Counted from the stretch's first letter, positions 1-9,584 are shown. The stretch is DNA of 64,000 nucleotides from RECM01 sp047921215 (GCA_047921215.1 JBLRWO010000010.1:41870-105869); one strand, 5' to 3'. A program made the numbers and translations. The notes: a model not told the origin generated them from the letters alone.

Positions 1-92
1 TGAAAAAAAGGCTTGAACCATGGCATATCCGGGTGCAATATAAGCAAGTGGACCAGATTTAGGGATGGCTTTTATTCACGGATAAAAAAGTG

Positions 93-180
93 CGGAGAGA
101 TAGGGATTCGAACCCTAGGTACCCTTTTGGGGCACACTCGCTTTCCAGGCGAGCCCGTTCGACCACTCCGGCATCTCTCC
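93..180 (-). tRNA. tRNA-Ser (GGA anticodon)
   Basis: The reverse complement folds as a class II tRNA of 88 nt. The acceptor stem is GGAGAGA/TCTCTCC with a G discriminator, the anticodon loop reads CTGGAAA, and the long variable arm expected of serine tRNAs is followed by a T-loop TTCGAAT. The discriminator is followed by CA rather than a full CCA, so CCA is not encoded. It reads serine UCC/UCU codons. The 92 bases to its left, up to the window edge, hold nothing recognisable. Confidence 0.95.
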
Positions 181-267
181 GTCTTGAAAGGCAGGCCAAA
201 TATACAGCCTTTATCAGCTCATATCAAACCAATGTGAAAGCAGATTGCCCGGGTAAAAAGCGATGAT

Positions 268-936
268 CTAACCGCCAAGCGTGAAAAAATGTGTTGAATA
301 GGCCGGTACCGATATGCCCTCGTGACGTGCCGGACGAAATCTCCACTGCATGGCAGCACGACTGATGGCATCAGTGATGTTGTATTCAAAAATTGGGATT
401 TCCGTAAAACCGTCTCCATTCCTGTCCATTTTTCTGACCCTGATAATGGTTGCATCTTTAACATCGCCCTCGGAAGAGATCAAAAAACGGACAGCCACCT
501 CCAGACGGGTATTGTCTCGTCGTACCTCGCCGGGTGTAATTGCCTCCACAATACGAATGACCGACGGTGGCTGATCCGGATTTTCAACCGGGGGGCCGGG
601 TTCTCCGGTTGTGGATTGGTCCAAATCATTCCCGGTGATCCGGGGCTCTTCAATTTCAATAATTTCATCATCCAGAATAACATCTGTTGGTACCGGTGGT
701 AACATAGACGGACGCGGGGGCGCTGGCAGCAGGCGTCCCTGCCGGGTTGGTTCAATCAATTCGATGTCCCTTTCAAAAACACGTTCGCTCAGCACAAGGT
801 CTGTTTCGCCGGGTTGAATGGCAGGGAGGAATCTGAACAACAGAATGGCCAGAATCTGAACAGCTGCAATACTGTAACCAATTCTGTGCCTGTAGGCTGT
901 CTCACTGTGCCGATATGTATCATTTTTTGCTTTCAA
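268..936 (-). CDS. TonB-like energy-transducing protein
   Basis: A 222-residue protein with the TonB layout. It has a short basic N-terminus, one membrane helix at about residues 19-40, a proline- and acid-rich periplasmic stretch (about 70-130), and a C-terminal domain resembling TonB_C, where the 'AISRAAMQWRFRPA' segment is typical. In this family the protein couples proton-motive force to outer-membrane receptors. No ExbB/ExbD gene lies next to it. The only in-frame start is TTG at 936, since no ATG occurs before the membrane helix. It is separated from plsC by 17 bp and may be the last gene of a minus-strand transcript. Which receptor it serves cannot be told. Confidence 0.75.
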   Translation of the reverse strand: MKAKNDTYRHSETAYRHRIGYSIAAVQILAILLFRFLPAIQPGETDLVLSERVFERDIELIEPTRQGRLLPAPPRPSMLPPVPTDVILDDEIIEIEEPRITGNDLDQSTTGEPGPPVENPDQPPSVIRIVEAITPGEVRRDNTRLEVAVRFLISSEGDVKDATIIRVRKMDRNGDGFTEIPIFEYNITDAISRAAMQWRFRPARHEGISVPAYSTHFFTLGG

Positions 937-953
937 AGTCAGAGAGTAACGTC

Positions 954-1697
954 TCAGTCGCCGCCGGCATTCTCTGAAATCTGCAATTTTTCGATTTCAC
1001 TCCTGATTTCATTGAATACATGGTTCTGAAGTGTCTGAAAATCCTCGAAACCGTCCGGATCGACCGGCGGAAGTATACTAAGAATCAGGTTGCCTCTTAG
1101 ATTGAGCCGCCAGGTATCGGGTTTCATCAGATTAAACGTTCCGTGAATCGCTATGGGAAGTATAGGATAGTTACCCTCTTTGGCCAGGATGAAGGCACCC
1201 CTTTTAAAGGGTTTCATTTTGCCATCCCTGCTTCGGGTACCTTCGGGAAAAATCATTACCGGCACGTTATTCTCAAGGTAATGGTAAGACGTTTTAAGGG
1301 ATTCAAATGCTTTAACCGATCCGCGGTCTATACTGATATGACCGGCCATTCTCATAAGCCAACCTACAACAGGTATATTAAAAATCTCTTTTTTGGATAC
1401 CCACTTCATTTTCCAGGGCAGTGTTGCCATTAGTGGCATGTCCAGAAAGCTTAAATGATTTGCTACAACTATCAGAGGCTTATCCGGTCTGTAGTTTTCG
1501 AGTCCGTATATCTTTCTTTTCCAGCCAGGGTTCAGGGTTATCATCGACTGCCCGAAAAACATGAAGATGCGGTTGGGAATTTTCCGGTACGGATCGAACA
1601 GAAAGGTGAGAAGAAATACAGGCAGTGTTATCAGTATCGATAACAGAAACGAAAGACCATACAAAAACCAGAGTAAAATGCTTAAGAAGAGGTTCAT
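954..1697 (-). CDS. plsC: 1-acyl-sn-glycerol-3-phosphate acyltransferase
   Basis: A 247-residue membrane acyltransferase that would add the second acyl chain to lysophosphatidic acid, giving phosphatidic acid. A hydrophobic N-terminus (about 5-35) anchors it. The family motif H(x)4D is present as H81-D86 in 'NHLSFLD', and the glycerolipid-binding motif 'FPEGTRSR' lies at 150-157. Length is normal for PlsC. The start is 5 bp after the accC stop on the same strand, so the two lipid genes (malonyl-CoA supply and acyl transfer) are probably co-transcribed. Substrate choice within the LPLAT superfamily cannot be fixed from sequence alone. Confidence 0.9.
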   Translation of the reverse strand: MNLFLSILLWFLYGLSFLLSILITLPVFLLTFLFDPYRKIPNRIFMFFGQSMITLNPGWKRKIYGLENYRPDKPLIVVANHLSFLDMPLMATLPWKMKWVSKKEIFNIPVVGWLMRMAGHISIDRGSVKAFESLKTSYHYLENNVPVMIFPEGTRSRDGKMKPFKRGAFILAKEGNYPILPIAIHGTFNLMKPDTWRLNLRGNLILSILPPVDPDGFEDFQTLQNHVFNEIRSEIEKLQISENAGGD

Positions 1698-1702
1698 TAC
1701 AT

Positions 1703-3211
1703 TCAGGCAAGCAGGTTTCTTCTGTTAACCCACCAACCCGACAACTCCATTGCTACTGCAGCAGGTGAGTCCGTTCTGCCGTTGGTGTTTACTGATTTCG
1801 AGAGCAGGATGGCACCAAGTATTTTGGCATGTGGATCAAGGGTGCCATTTAGTGAATGTTTAACCGGATCAAAAAATTCCTGGACGAAGTGGGTGTCATA
1901 TTCACCTTTTACAAAGGCAGGATCATCCATTACAAAGCTGCAAAACGGTATGGTGGTTTTCAGTCCGGAAATATCGTACTCACCAAGTGCTCTTTTCATA
2001 CGCTGTATGGCCTGATTTCGTGAACTGCCCCAGGTTACAAGCTTGGCCAGCAGGGGGTCATAATTGATGGTGACCTCCTGCCCTTCCTCAACGCCAGAAT
2101 CAACGCGCACACCCGGTCCTGCCGGAATGCGGTGCCTGACCAGCAGTCCGGTGCTTGGCAAAAAATTATCGTAGGGATCTTCGGCACAGATTCGGCACTC
2201 AATGGCGTGTCCGTTTCTTTTTACATCATCCTGTGTAATCGGGAGACGTTTGCCTTCCGCAACAAGAATCTGCAGGGCCACCAGATCAACCCCTGTAATG
2301 AATTCGGTTACAGGATGTTCAACCTGAAGCCTTGTATTCATCTCGAGAAAATAGTAGTTCCGGTGTTTATCAACCAGAAACTCGATAGTACCAGCACCTG
2401 TGTAGTTACAACTTCTGGCAGCTGCTACAGCAGCTGCTGCCATTTCGGAACGCATTTGTTCTGATATAAACATGCTTGGTGACTCTTCAACCACCTTTTG
2501 GTGGCGCCTCTGTATTGAACATTCCCTGTCAAACAGGTGAATGATGTTCCCGTGGGTATCAGCCAGAATCTGAAATTCGATATGGTGAGGACTTTCAAGA
2601 TATTTTTCAACGTATACCCTGTCGTCTCCGAATGCACTGCGGGCTTCCGACTGCGCCATACGCACACTTCGGGCAAAATCAGAAGGATTATACACAATTC
2701 TCATTCCCTTACCCCCGCCACCTGCAGCTGCCTTGATCATAACAGGATAACCTATAGAATCGGCCAACTGAGCCGCTTCGTCCACATCGTTAAGTGCGGT
2801 AGTGGTTCCAGGCGGGAGCGGTACCCCGGCATTGATCATCAGTTCCCTGGCTTTTGTTTTATCTCCCATGGCCTCTATCGATTCCGGAGAGGGGCCTATA
2901 AAAACGATTCCTTCTTCTTTGATGCGCCGGGAAAACACAGGGTTTTCACTCAGAAAACCATAGCCAGGATGAATGGCATCAGCAGAAGTGTGTTTTGCAG
3001 CCTGAATAATTTTGTCTGTTACCAGATAACTTTCAGATGATGGGGCCTCACCAATGTGCACAGATTCATCGGCAAGAAGAACATGAGGCGAGTACCTGTC
3101 GGCATCGGAAAAAACGGAAACTGTTTTGATGCCAAGATCCTTGCAGGTCCGGATAATTCTGACTGCTATTTCTCCCCTGTTTGCTACGAGAATTTTATTG
3201 ATTGTCGGCAT
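1703..3211 (-). CDS. accC: biotin carboxylase subunit (acyl-CoA carboxylase)
   Basis: A 502-residue ATP-grasp enzyme that carboxylates the biotin of a carrier protein. The N-terminal 'KILVANRGEIAVRI' segment, the ATP-grasp glycine loop 'AAAGGGGKGMR' and the 'ECSIQRRHQK' segment are all intact, followed by the biotin carboxylase C-terminal domain. It is about 50 residues longer than E. coli AccC, with a loosely conserved tail. No biotin carrier (accB) or carboxyltransferase gene is adjacent, so assignment to acetyl-CoA, propionyl-CoA or pyruvate carboxylase rests on family resemblance only. It is followed 5 bp later by plsC, and the ATG start is clear. Confidence 0.88.
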   Translation of the reverse strand: MPTINKILVANRGEIAVRIIRTCKDLGIKTVSVFSDADRYSPHVLLADESVHIGEAPSSESYLVTDKIIQAAKHTSADAIHPGYGFLSENPVFSRRIKEEGIVFIGPSPESIEAMGDKTKARELMINAGVPLPPGTTTALNDVDEAAQLADSIGYPVMIKAAAGGGGKGMRIVYNPSDFARSVRMAQSEARSAFGDDRVYVEKYLESPHHIEFQILADTHGNIIHLFDRECSIQRRHQKVVEESPSMFISEQMRSEMAAAAVAAARSCNYTGAGTIEFLVDKHRNYYFLEMNTRLQVEHPVTEFITGVDLVALQILVAEGKRLPITQDDVKRNGHAIECRICAEDPYDNFLPSTGLLVRHRIPAGPGVRVDSGVEEGQEVTINYDPLLAKLVTWGSSRNQAIQRMKRALGEYDISGLKTTIPFCSFVMDDPAFVKGEYDTHFVQEFFDPVKHSLNGTLDPHAKILGAILLSKSVNTNGRTDSPAAVAMELSGWWVNRRNLLA

Positions 3212-3285
3212 AGTGTAAATGAAATAGACCTGTGGTATTTACCTGCCAAAAATAGCATTTGCCCGATAATAAAACATACTGAATG

Positions 3286-4011
3286 TCAGGGTATATGATT
3301 TCTGAGCATCCGGGAATAATCATTATAGGTGCATTTTTCGGATACCTGCCAGAGGTCCAGAGAGTGATGAATCCACTTTTCGTTCAGGGCGTCACTGATA
3401 ATTTCAGCCTCGGCACGGTGAGGATCTTTTTCATTGGTTATAATACGGATGTCGATACGTTTGATTTGATCAATAATTTCGGGGTCATTCAGATTCGGGA
3501 AATATTCTATTGGATTATTGTAGTAAAGAAGATTGGAAAAATAGTCGTTAAAAAAGGGTTTGATATTGTACCGGCCGCAGGCAGCAAGAACCTTGTTCAC
3601 CATTTCGGGATGTTTTAATGCGAAGTTAACAGCGTGGTATGCTCCCATACCAATTCCGGTAATAATGAGATAAGAATTGCCCGAATGCTCCCTGATAAAG
3701 GGAATGACCTCATCCATAATATACTCTTCATATTGTATATACCTGTCAAGTCGGCCTTCCGGATTTCCGGCCTTAGAATCAAATACCTCTTTGTCTATGG
3801 TATCTACACAATAGAACCTGTTGTACTGGTTCTTGAGTTGTTCGGTAACCTCACTCAGAAAACCAAGGTTGCCGTAGTCGGATGCTTTGCCATTCATGTC
3901 AGGAAATGCAAGTACAGGTGTGCCCCCGGTGCCATATATGGCTACTCTCATCGGTTCTCCAAGACTCGGGCTACCCCACTTTTTTACCTGTTCTGCCTTA
4001 ATTTTTTCCAT
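3286..4011 (-). CDS. esterase-D-like alpha/beta hydrolase lacking catalytic residues
   Basis: A 241-residue protein of the putative esterase (PF00756-like) alpha/beta-hydrolase type common in Bacteroidota. The nucleophile elbow, normally G-x-S-x-G before 'GAYHAVNFAL', reads GIGMG at residues 119-123, so glycine occupies the serine position (G121). The C-terminal block that in relatives carries the catalytic histidine ('HDW...') reads 'KCTYNDYSRML', placing C227 there. The reading frame is otherwise full length and uninterrupted. I infer a non-catalytic, perhaps scaffold or binding, member. ATG at 4011 is preferred over an upstream TTG at 4020. The gene lies in line with crtB upstream and accC downstream. 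Confidence 0.75.
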   Translation of the reverse strand: MEKIKAEQVKKWGSPSLGEPMRVAIYGTGGTPVLAFPDMNGKASDYGNLGFLSEVTEQLKNQYNRFYCVDTIDKEVFDSKAGNPEGRLDRYIQYEEYIMDEVIPFIREHSGNSYLIITGIGMGAYHAVNFALKHPEMVNKVLAACGRYNIKPFFNDYFSNLLYYNNPIEYFPNLNDPEIIDQIKRIDIRIITNEKDPHRAEAEIISDALNEKWIHHSLDLWQVSEKCTYNDYSRMLRNHIP

Positions 4012-4097
4012 GTTGTACAATCATGCCTGGGTTGATCAGCATAATCGTAATAAAGGTTCATTTAAACAAGAAAAGCGGTTCCATTTTGCTAAAAATC

Positions 4098-5069
4098 CTA
4101 ATGTTTCCACCACAATCTGGGAATCATAGCCAGTTTTTCTGACGTGGATAAATAGGCTCTTTGTTTGAAGACCTGATAGTCGAGTTCCTCTATCCGATCG
4201 AGAATTTTACTGTAATTTTGACGGGCAAGATAAACAGGCTGTCTGCTGTCGGCAGAAAGCATGGGTATGCCCGCGTCCGAACTTTCGTAGTAATAGCGTG
4301 CCCTGCCAATCTGGAACTGCATAAATTCCCTGAATTTATCGTCAACTTTTCTCTCAAAAAGATTTTCTTCTGTAATATTGAACCTGTCAAGGTCTTCACG
4401 GGGAAGATAAATCCGGCCCTTCTCGAGATCCTCGGAAATATCGCGTAAAATGTTGGTGAGCTGCATAGCAATGCCGAGATCCACGGCGTGTTGCAAAGCA
4501 TTTCTGTTGGAATACCCAAAAATTTCAGAAGTCATCAGGCCAACAACTGATGCCACTTTATAGGAGTAATCATAGAGCTCGTCGAAGGTCTCATATCTGT
4601 TTTTGGTGAGGTCCATACTCACACCTTCTATGAGTTCAAAAGGGAGTTCTATGGGGATGTGGTAGGATTCCAGAGTATCTGACAGGGCTACCAGTATGGG
4701 ATGATCATTTACCTTACCCTCATACGTATCCTTCAGATTCTGTTTCCAGATTTCTACTCTTTCCAGGATTTCATTCGCATTAATTTTCTTCTGCCTGAGC
4801 AGGTCTTCAGCCTCATCCACCAGGTCATCAAGGTAGCGGCAAAGTGCATAGACCGCGAATATACTTCGCTGCTTTTTTGTAGGCAGAAAACGCGTAGCCA
4901 TATAAAAAGTCTTGGCATGTTCACGTGTAATTTTGCGGCAGTGCTGATAAGCAAGTCGTAATTCAGGCTCTGCCACCTCATCAATAACAGCCCTGTGAAA
5001 AGACGTACGCTCATAAACCGGCCTGAACAGCTGGTAGGGAAAACGGAGTATTTTGTACGCAATTGGCAT
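4098..5069 (-). CDS. crtB: phytoene/squalene synthase family protein
   Basis: A 323-residue trans-isoprenyl diphosphate synthase. Head-to-head condensation of two prenyl diphosphates gives phytoene (or squalene). Both aspartate-rich motifs are intact: D81-D82-x-x-D85 and D210-I-S-E-D214 in 'NILRDISEDLEKGRIYLP'. With crtI 19 kb away in the same window, phytoene synthase is the likelier reading. It is not clustered with other carotenoid genes. Upstream is a 240-bp AT-rich intergenic region shared with the divergent LacI-type gene, where a promoter is expected. ATG start at 5069. Confidence 0.88.
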   Translation of the reverse strand: MPIAYKILRFPYQLFRPVYERTSFHRAVIDEVAEPELRLAYQHCRKITREHAKTFYMATRFLPTKKQRSIFAVYALCRYLDDLVDEAEDLLRQKKINANEILERVEIWKQNLKDTYEGKVNDHPILVALSDTLESYHIPIELPFELIEGVSMDLTKNRYETFDELYDYSYKVASVVGLMTSEIFGYSNRNALQHAVDLGIAMQLTNILRDISEDLEKGRIYLPREDLDRFNITEENLFERKVDDKFREFMQFQIGRARYYYESSDAGIPMLSADSRQPVYLARQNYSKILDRIEELDYQVFKQRAYLSTSEKLAMIPRLWWKH

Positions 5070-5311
5070 TTTTTCCTCGTATAGACAGTAAAAGTGAAAA
5101 AATATTAAATTCGTTCCATATCAATAAAAGTAATAATATTTTAGAGTTGTGGGACCATCAGGATATTAATATAATTTCCGCTATTATCTGATTTTGAATA
5201 ACTAAATGAAGAAATTTGCACCAGAAAGCTTAATTATTAAATTAATCGGTCTAATTTCTGCAAAATGACGTATTTTCCATTTCTAAATAATCTCTCTGTT
5301 ATAAATTAAAT
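5070..5311. other. AT-rich divergent intergenic region
   Basis: About 240 bases between the divergent crtB and LacI-type genes, clearly richer in A+T than its surroundings. It must hold the promoters of both genes. I see no convincing perfect LacI-type palindrome or named regulatory element here. Confidence 0.5.
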
Positions 5312-6319
5312 ATGGCCAAAAAGAACACTATATACGATGTGGCAAAAAAAGCCGGGGTCGCAATATCAACCGTTTCCCGGGTTCTGAACGAGTCTCCCTA
5401 CGTATCGGAGGAGACCAAAAGCAAGGTTGTAAATGCAATAAAAGATCTTGAATTCAGACCGCAGGTCAATGCAAGGTTACTTGCCAAACGTCAGCCTCAG
5501 ATTATTGCTGTTGCTGTACCTACATTTACGACCCCATTCTTTAATGAAGTGCTGAAAGGTGTAAAAGATGAAATTAAAGCCCTGAACCTGGATTTCATTA
5601 TTTATAACACGGGATCGGAGAATCCTGAAGGACAATTTATCAGTTTTATAGACCGGGGTGTTCCGGATGCACTCATCATGTTTTCAATTGAGATTACTGA
5701 TGAAATCTATAAGGGTATCAAAGACCTTTCTATCCCCATCATTCTGGTTGGTGCTGAACACAGTGATTTTGACAGTATTTCCTGGAATAACTACAGGGGG
5801 GGGTTTCTGGCAGCGGAGCATCTGATCAGCTGCGACTATAAGAAAATCGGGATGATCCGCTCGCATAAAAGTTCCTATATAGCAGATCAGCGCGAAAAAG
5901 GCTTCAAAGATGCTATGAAAAAGTATAAAATTCCGATAGATGAAAACTGCATAGTAAGTGGTATCACTACAAAACATGCCGGTTTTAGTGAAGAAGCCGG
6001 TTTTGAGGCAGTGAATATACTCAACAAGCGCAATAACATACCACAGGCACTGTTTTGTTCAAATGATGCACAGGCTATCGGTGCCCTTCATGCCCTCAAT
6101 GAACTAGGCAAAAGGGTTCCGGAAGATGTTGCAGTGATGGGCTACGACAACATCAAGGTATCCCGGTATTTTAATCTGACCACAATCGATCAGAAAATGT
6201 ATGAAGTGGGAGTGCAGGCGATTAAATTACTGAGCCACAGAATTAAAAACAAAGAAGACCGGGTACATCACTCCATTATAGAACCCGAACTGATTATCCG
6301 AAAATCAACAACCAGATAA
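5312..6319 (+). CDS. LacI-family transcriptional regulator
   Basis: A 335-residue repressor-type protein. The N-terminal helix-turn-helix and hinge are canonical ('TIYDVAKKAGVAISTVSRVLN' within residues 6-27), followed by a periplasmic-binding-protein-like effector domain to the C-terminus. The family binds palindromic operators and responds to sugars or, for PurR, purine bases. Downstream purC begins 2 bp after the stop, so the two are almost certainly co-transcribed. That could hint at a purine link, but the adjacent gene alone does not define the effector. A LacI-type operator palindrome occurs at 56946-56955 in front of the beta-glucan locus, and this is the only LacI-type gene in the window. 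Confidence 0.92.
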   Translation: MAKKNTIYDVAKKAGVAISTVSRVLNESPYVSEETKSKVVNAIKDLEFRPQVNARLLAKRQPQIIAVAVPTFTTPFFNEVLKGVKDEIKALNLDFIIYNTGSENPEGQFISFIDRGVPDALIMFSIEITDEIYKGIKDLSIPIILVGAEHSDFDSISWNNYRGGFLAAEHLISCDYKKIGMIRSHKSSYIADQREKGFKDAMKKYKIPIDENCIVSGITTKHAGFSEEAGFEAVNILNKRNNIPQALFCSNDAQAIGALHALNELGKRVPEDVAVMGYDNIKVSRYFNLTTIDQKMYEVGVQAIKLLSHRIKNKEDRVHHSIIEPELIIRKSTTR

Positions 6320-6321
6320 CC

Positions 6322-7284
6322 TTGGAAAACGCTATAAACGGAGACATCCTGAATCAGGAATGTATTGTCCGTACAGATGCCGGGGGGGTACCCTCCCCTT
6401 ACAGAGGCAAGGTAAGAGATGTTTACTCGCTGAATCCGGCTACAATCGCGATCGTAGTAACCGATCGTATTTCTGCTTTTGACCATATCCTGAGGCAACC
6501 GATTCCCTATAAGGGACAAATTCTGAACCGTATCTCCGATTTTACTTTTAAAAAGGTTTCAGATATAGTCGATACTCATGTAATTGATGTTCCCCATCCC
6601 AACATAATGATTGCCAAACGATGCAATTCCCTGCCCGTTGAAGTAGTTGTTCGGGGTTATCTGGCAGGACATGCCTGGCGAACCTACAGCTCGGGCGGGC
6701 GGTTATTGTGTGGTGTTCAGTTGCCTGATGGCTTAAAAAGAAATCAGAAATTTGAACAACCGATCATCACACCTACAACCAAAGCTTCTGAAGGGCATGA
6801 TCAGGATATTACCCGGGAGGAAATTCTTGCAGCCGGCCTTGTTGACAAGGGAGTGTGGGAGAATATTGAACATACAGCACTGAACCTTTTTAAAAGGGGT
6901 ACGGAAATTGCCACAAATCAGGGCCTGATACTTGTAGATACAAAATATGAATTCGGATTCCACGATGGCCGGCTTATACTGATTGACGAGGTTCATACGC
7001 CCGATTCATCGCGGTATTTCTATTCCGAAGGGTATGATCAAAGGCTTGAAAAAGATCTGGATCAGCGTCAGCTGAGCAAGGAATTTATACGTGAGTGGCT
7101 CATTGATCATCATTTTATGGGTAAAGAAGGCCAGGTAATGCCTGATCTGCCGGATGAATTTATTGTAACTGTGTATAAACGATATGCAGAACTGTTTGAA
7201 CGTCTTACCGGCGAAAAGTTCAAGCCGGTACAAGTTAAAGGTTTCAATAATACACTTGCTGACATTCTGAAAAAATATTCCTGA
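6322..7284 (+). CDS. purC: phosphoribosylaminoimidazole-succinocarboxamide synthase
   Basis: A 320-residue SAICAR synthetase that joins CAIR and aspartate with ATP in purine synthesis. The 'GKVRDVY' ATP-loop motif is at 29-35, 'VTDRISAFDHIL' follows, and 'EGHDQDIT' and 'LVDTKYEFG' are present. At about 320 residues it belongs to the longer SAICAR synthase type rather than the 240-residue E. coli type. The start is TTG, 2 bp after the upstream stop. The next in-frame methionine lies beyond conserved sequence, so TTG is accepted. No other pur gene is nearby. Confidence 0.93.
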   Translation: MENAINGDILNQECIVRTDAGGVPSPYRGKVRDVYSLNPATIAIVVTDRISAFDHILRQPIPYKGQILNRISDFTFKKVSDIVDTHVIDVPHPNIMIAKRCNSLPVEVVVRGYLAGHAWRTYSSGGRLLCGVQLPDGLKRNQKFEQPIITPTTKASEGHDQDITREEILAAGLVDKGVWENIEHTALNLFKRGTEIATNQGLILVDTKYEFGFHDGRLILIDEVHTPDSSRYFYSEGYDQRLEKDLDQRQLSKEFIREWLIDHHFMGKEGQVMPDLPDEFIVTVYKRYAELFERLTGEKFKPVQVKGFNNTLADILKKYS

Positions 7285-7400
7285 ATAATCGATTTATTCA
7301 GAGCCCGGATATCCTGTTATAATGTACTGCCGTTCACTGCTGTCGGAGCAATTGTTATATTAATAGAAATCGTTTACAGAACAAGAGTGTCTGGTTCTAC

Positions 7401-9584
7401 ATGATAAAGAAGTTATCATTTATTTCGCTTGTACCTGTTATAGTAGGCCTTGTGTTAATCCTACCCGTTCAGGCCACAGATTCTGCGGATTCCCTGAAAA
7501 CAGATCGTGCACGTGTTGGGATTGCATTCAGTGGAGGTGGGGCGAAAGGTTTGGCGCATATTGGAGTTCTCAAGGTACTTGAAGAGGTCAATATGCCGAT
7601 AGACTATATAACCGGGACTAGTATGGGGGCGCTTGTTGGAGGGTTATACGCTATCGGTTATTCACCCGAATTTATGCAGGATTTGGTACTGAACCTTAAC
7701 TGGAATGAACTGTTCAGCGACGAAATTCGCCGAAGGTATATGCCAATGGAAGAGAAATACTGGGATGGCCGCTTTCTGATCACTCTACCTTTTAAAAGTG
7801 GTCAGCTGCGTTTACCTGCAGGCCTGGTAGCCGGCCAGCACATATCGATGCTGTTGTCGAACCTGACCTGGGAGTACCACGCGGTGAACGACTACAACCG
7901 GCTGCCCATACCCTTTGCCTGCATAGCAACCGATCTTGAAACAGGTGAAGCCATTGTGATGCGCAGCGGGGTACTGAGTGAATCGATCCGAGCGAGTATA
8001 TCCATCCCCACCATCTTCACTCCGGTACGGGTTGATAGCCAGGTTGTAGTAGACGGAGGAGTGGTCCGTAATCTGCCGGTTTCAGATGTAGTAGAAATGG
8101 GGGCGGATATTGTAATCGGAGTCAATGTTTCAGAAGGGCTCAAATTTGCAGACAGCCTTCGCACGATCGTTGATATCATGGATCAGACGGTTGGTTTTAA
8201 AATGTACCAATCGGTTTCTGAAGAGACAGAGCTGGCAGACATAATGATGAACCCGGAAGTAAAGTCTTACAAACTGCTTGAGTTTGATAAGGCCCAGGAA
8301 ATTATCAACGCTGGTGAAGCTGAAGCCAGGAAACATTATGCCTGGCTTAAAAACCTGGCCGACTCCCTGAATGCAATCACAGAATACACCAGACGTAGAT
8401 CCATTCAACCTGAAATCAATAATGAGGTAACCATAACAGGTATCAATATTGAGGGGTTGGTTTACTATTCCGAATCACAATTACGTAGTGAACTTCAAAT
8501 AGAAATCGGCTCAAAAGCTGACAGGATCGTTATTACAAATGCTATAGACCGGCTCTATTCTCTGCAATACTTTCATCGTATTAGTTATTATCTATCCGAA
8601 ACCGAAGACGGTTTTAATCTGAATATAAAAGTTACTGAACGGGAGCAGTCAACCTTCAGTTTTGGCTTCAATTACAATAATTACACCAATGCAACCCTGC
8701 TTTTTAATTCTTCTTTCAAAAACCTGGTAACCAGGGGATCCACATTACGTTTAACTGCTTCACTCGGGTTGGAGCCCGCGCTGGATGCGCAGTTGATTCG
8801 TTATGTCGGAGTTCGAAGGAATATCGGTTTTCAGGGCAGAATCAATTATGAGCTCAAAAAAATCGACCTTTATGATGATCAGGGAGAGAGAGTATCCAGT
8901 TTTGACAATAATTCAACGTATGCGGAGTTGCTTTTTTTTCCGGTTGTAAGTTCAACCATACTTATAGGCGGGGGAATACGGGAAGAATTTTTCAGCGCAT
9001 CATCCGGTATTGGATTTCTGGATTTTGACCTTTCATGGTCCAATCTGAACTTGCTGACGGCACACATCTGGGTCGACAACCTGGACAAGACATTTTTCCC
9101 TGACCGTGGGCACAGTATAAGGGCCGATGCATCCAGATCTTTCATCTTTGGTAATACCTCAGGATATCTGAAAGTCGATTTCAATTGGAGTTCGTACTAC
9201 AATTTGTCACGAAAACTTGTACTGACAAATCGGGGCCAGCTTGGCTTTATTTCGGGTGACGTAGCACCGGTGCATCACCGGTTCTTCCTGGCCGGCGACA
9301 GGGGTTTTTACGGGTTTCGACGGTACGAGGTAAACGGTACCAGAATTAAGTGGATTCAGGCAGGGCTGCGATATGAAATTATTGAACAAACGTACATTCA
9401 ACCAACGTTCAATGTTGGAAATACAGAAGATCCGGGCAACCTTGATCTGACCAGTCAATCTTATCACTGGGGGTGGGGAATATCGTTCGGAATGCAGACA
9501 ATGATAGCCCCAGTGCAGCTTATTCTGTCAGGTTCCGACCGTCATAATCTGCAAATAGGATTTTCTATAGGCATAGTATTTTAA
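7401..9584 (+). CDS. patatin-like phospholipase with Omp85-type barrel (PlpD-like)
   Basis: A 727-residue exported protein. A signal peptide (about 1-25) is followed by a patatin domain with the oxyanion loop GGGAKG (45-50), nucleophile S74 in GTSMG, and the DGG triad aspartate D218. A POTRA-like segment (about 350-425) and a C-terminal beta-barrel follow, with 'LAGDRGFYGFRRYEV' resembling the Omp85 signature loop and a terminal aromatic residue. This architecture matches PlpD-type (type Vd) autotransporters, which display a phospholipase A1-like domain at the outer membrane. All catalytic residues are present. A 116-bp gap separates it from purC. Substrate is not predictable. Confidence 0.87.
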   Translation: MIKKLSFISLVPVIVGLVLILPVQATDSADSLKTDRARVGIAFSGGGAKGLAHIGVLKVLEEVNMPIDYITGTSMGALVGGLYAIGYSPEFMQDLVLNLNWNELFSDEIRRRYMPMEEKYWDGRFLITLPFKSGQLRLPAGLVAGQHISMLLSNLTWEYHAVNDYNRLPIPFACIATDLETGEAIVMRSGVLSESIRASISIPTIFTPVRVDSQVVVDGGVVRNLPVSDVVEMGADIVIGVNVSEGLKFADSLRTIVDIMDQTVGFKMYQSVSEETELADIMMNPEVKSYKLLEFDKAQEIINAGEAEARKHYAWLKNLADSLNAITEYTRRRSIQPEINNEVTITGINIEGLVYYSESQLRSELQIEIGSKADRIVITNAIDRLYSLQYFHRISYYLSETEDGFNLNIKVTEREQSTFSFGFNYNNYTNATLLFNSSFKNLVTRGSTLRLTASLGLEPALDAQLIRYVGVRRNIGFQGRINYELKKIDLYDDQGERVSSFDNNSTYAELLFFPVVSSTILIGGGIREEFFSASSGIGFLDFDLSWSNLNLLTAHIWVDNLDKTFFPDRGHSIRADASRSFIFGNTSGYLKVDFNWSSYYNLSRKLVLTNRGQLGFISGDVAPVHHRFFLAGDRGFYGFRRYEVNGTRIKWIQAGLRYEIIEQTYIQPTFNVGNTEDPGNLDLTSQSYHWGWGISFGMQTMIAPVQLILSGSDRHNLQIGFSIGIVF

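Noticed and set aside
1703..3211. Pyruvate carboxylase call
   Set aside because: Only the biotin carboxylase part is present at 502 residues, with no carboxyltransferase or carrier domain.
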